NCBI RefSeq assembly: GCF_007625155.1
Contig: NZ_VMNK01000001.1
Coordinates: 105,213 to 169,212 of the forward strand
Direction: 5' to 3'
Length of the DNA: 64,000 nucleotides
Source of the DNA: Denitromonas halophila
Lineage (GTDB): Bacteria > Pseudomonadota > Gammaproteobacteria > Burkholderiales > Rhodocyclaceae
A program made the translations under genes and the position numbers. This document shows positions 63,898 through 64,000 of the stretch, in pieces. The notes under the pieces are model-generated. The model saw only the letters and a list, made by a program, of their open reading frames with translations, was not told the origin of the DNA and ran no database searches. How positions within the stretch are numbered: the first letter of the stretch is position 1; each line of letters opens with the position of its first letter.

Positions 63898-64000
63898 CGT
63901 GCGTGGAGGCTGGCACCCAGCGGTACAGCGTCGGAATGGACACGCCGAGGTTCTTGGCCACGTCCTTGGGCGGCACCCCGCTGGCCAGCAGCTTCTTGGC
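63893..64000 (-). CDS. C-terminus of a serine site-specific recombinase (Tn3-family resolvase), cut by window edge
   Basis: The frame reads AKKLLASGVPPKDVAKNLGVSIPTLYRW and ends VPASTHA at a TAG inside the transposon end. A helix-turn-helix followed by TLYRWVP is the DNA-binding tail of resolvase/invertase proteins such as TnpR. The catalytic domain lies beyond base 64000. It resolves cointegrates formed during replicative transposition. The stop codon overlaps the 38-bp terminal repeat. Confidence 0.82.
   Translation of the reverse strand, partial: AKKLLASGVPPKDVAKNLGVSIPTLYRWVPASTHA

Larger units (their letters stand above)
63860..64000. mobile_element. Tn3-family transposon, left fragment in the window
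   Basis: The element begins at the 38-bp terminal repeat at 63860 and continues past the window. Only the tail of a recombinase gene is visible. The transposase and any cargo genes must lie outside. It interrupts the HD-GYP gene. Confidence 0.85.

Overview
The window is GC-rich, densely coded bacterial chromosome and reads as a flagellated betaproteobacterium, most likely order Rhodocyclales (Azoarcus/Thauera/Denitromonas relatives). This rests on gene order (pcnB-HAD-hda-permease-purM; purN-DUF3108-rsmB-like), the FlhDC master regulator beside motAB, and protein character. The genus is an inference from reading proteins, without database searches.

Positions 1-8957 hold core genes (truncated pcnB, an HAD phosphatase, hda, an AI-2E-type permease, purM) and a two-gene RND efflux operon. 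Positions 8958-10845 are an accessory patch: three copies of a structured repeat, two copies of a palindromic repeat, and an AT-rich HNH endonuclease gene lying between inverted repeat copies. Positions 10846-28506 are mostly housekeeping: metallophosphoesterase and lipid kinase, a membrane protein, miaA, a TraB/GumN protein, mutL, DedA, a lipoprotein, purN, an RNA methyltransferase, a PLD-type nuclease, a fatty acid desaturase, a pseudouridine synthase, a cation/proton antiporter, a second HNH protein and a Nudix hydrolase.

Positions 28658-53573 form a continuous signalling and motility block. Two cyclic-di-GMP proteins (HDOD-REC-GGDEF and REC-GGDEF-EAL) precede flhDC and motAB. A large chemosensory cluster follows: soluble-type MCP, cheY, cheA, cheW, PAS-MCP, cheR, cheD, cheB, a STAS protein, a second MCP, two tandem cheV genes, a second cheY, cheZ and a second cheA. 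It looks like two chemosensory modules side by side: a cheY-A-W-MCP-R-D-B set and a cheV-V-Y-Z-A set that has no cheW, cheR or cheB of its own nearby. FliA-type promoter candidates precede motA, the first MCP-like gene and the first cheV.

Positions 53710-62586 carry DUF3135 and RidA genes, then a minus-strand run. Transaldolase lies at its distal end. The rest is a tight seven-gene set: a TVP38 membrane domain fused to a flavin disulfide oxidoreductase, DUF547, DUF1223, two glycosyltransferase-like proteins of the rSAM/selenodomain-associated type, DUF3047, and a SelD-N-terminal-like flavoprotein. The genes overlap or nearly touch, which suggests one pathway whose chemistry is not established. 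This is the best candidate in the window for an under-described system.

The right end holds a divergent IF-1 gene with a long leader, then a cyclic-di-GMP phosphodiesterase (HD-GYP) gene cut in its active-site motif by a Tn3-family transposon. The transposon's 38-bp terminal repeat and the tail of its recombinase run off the window edge.
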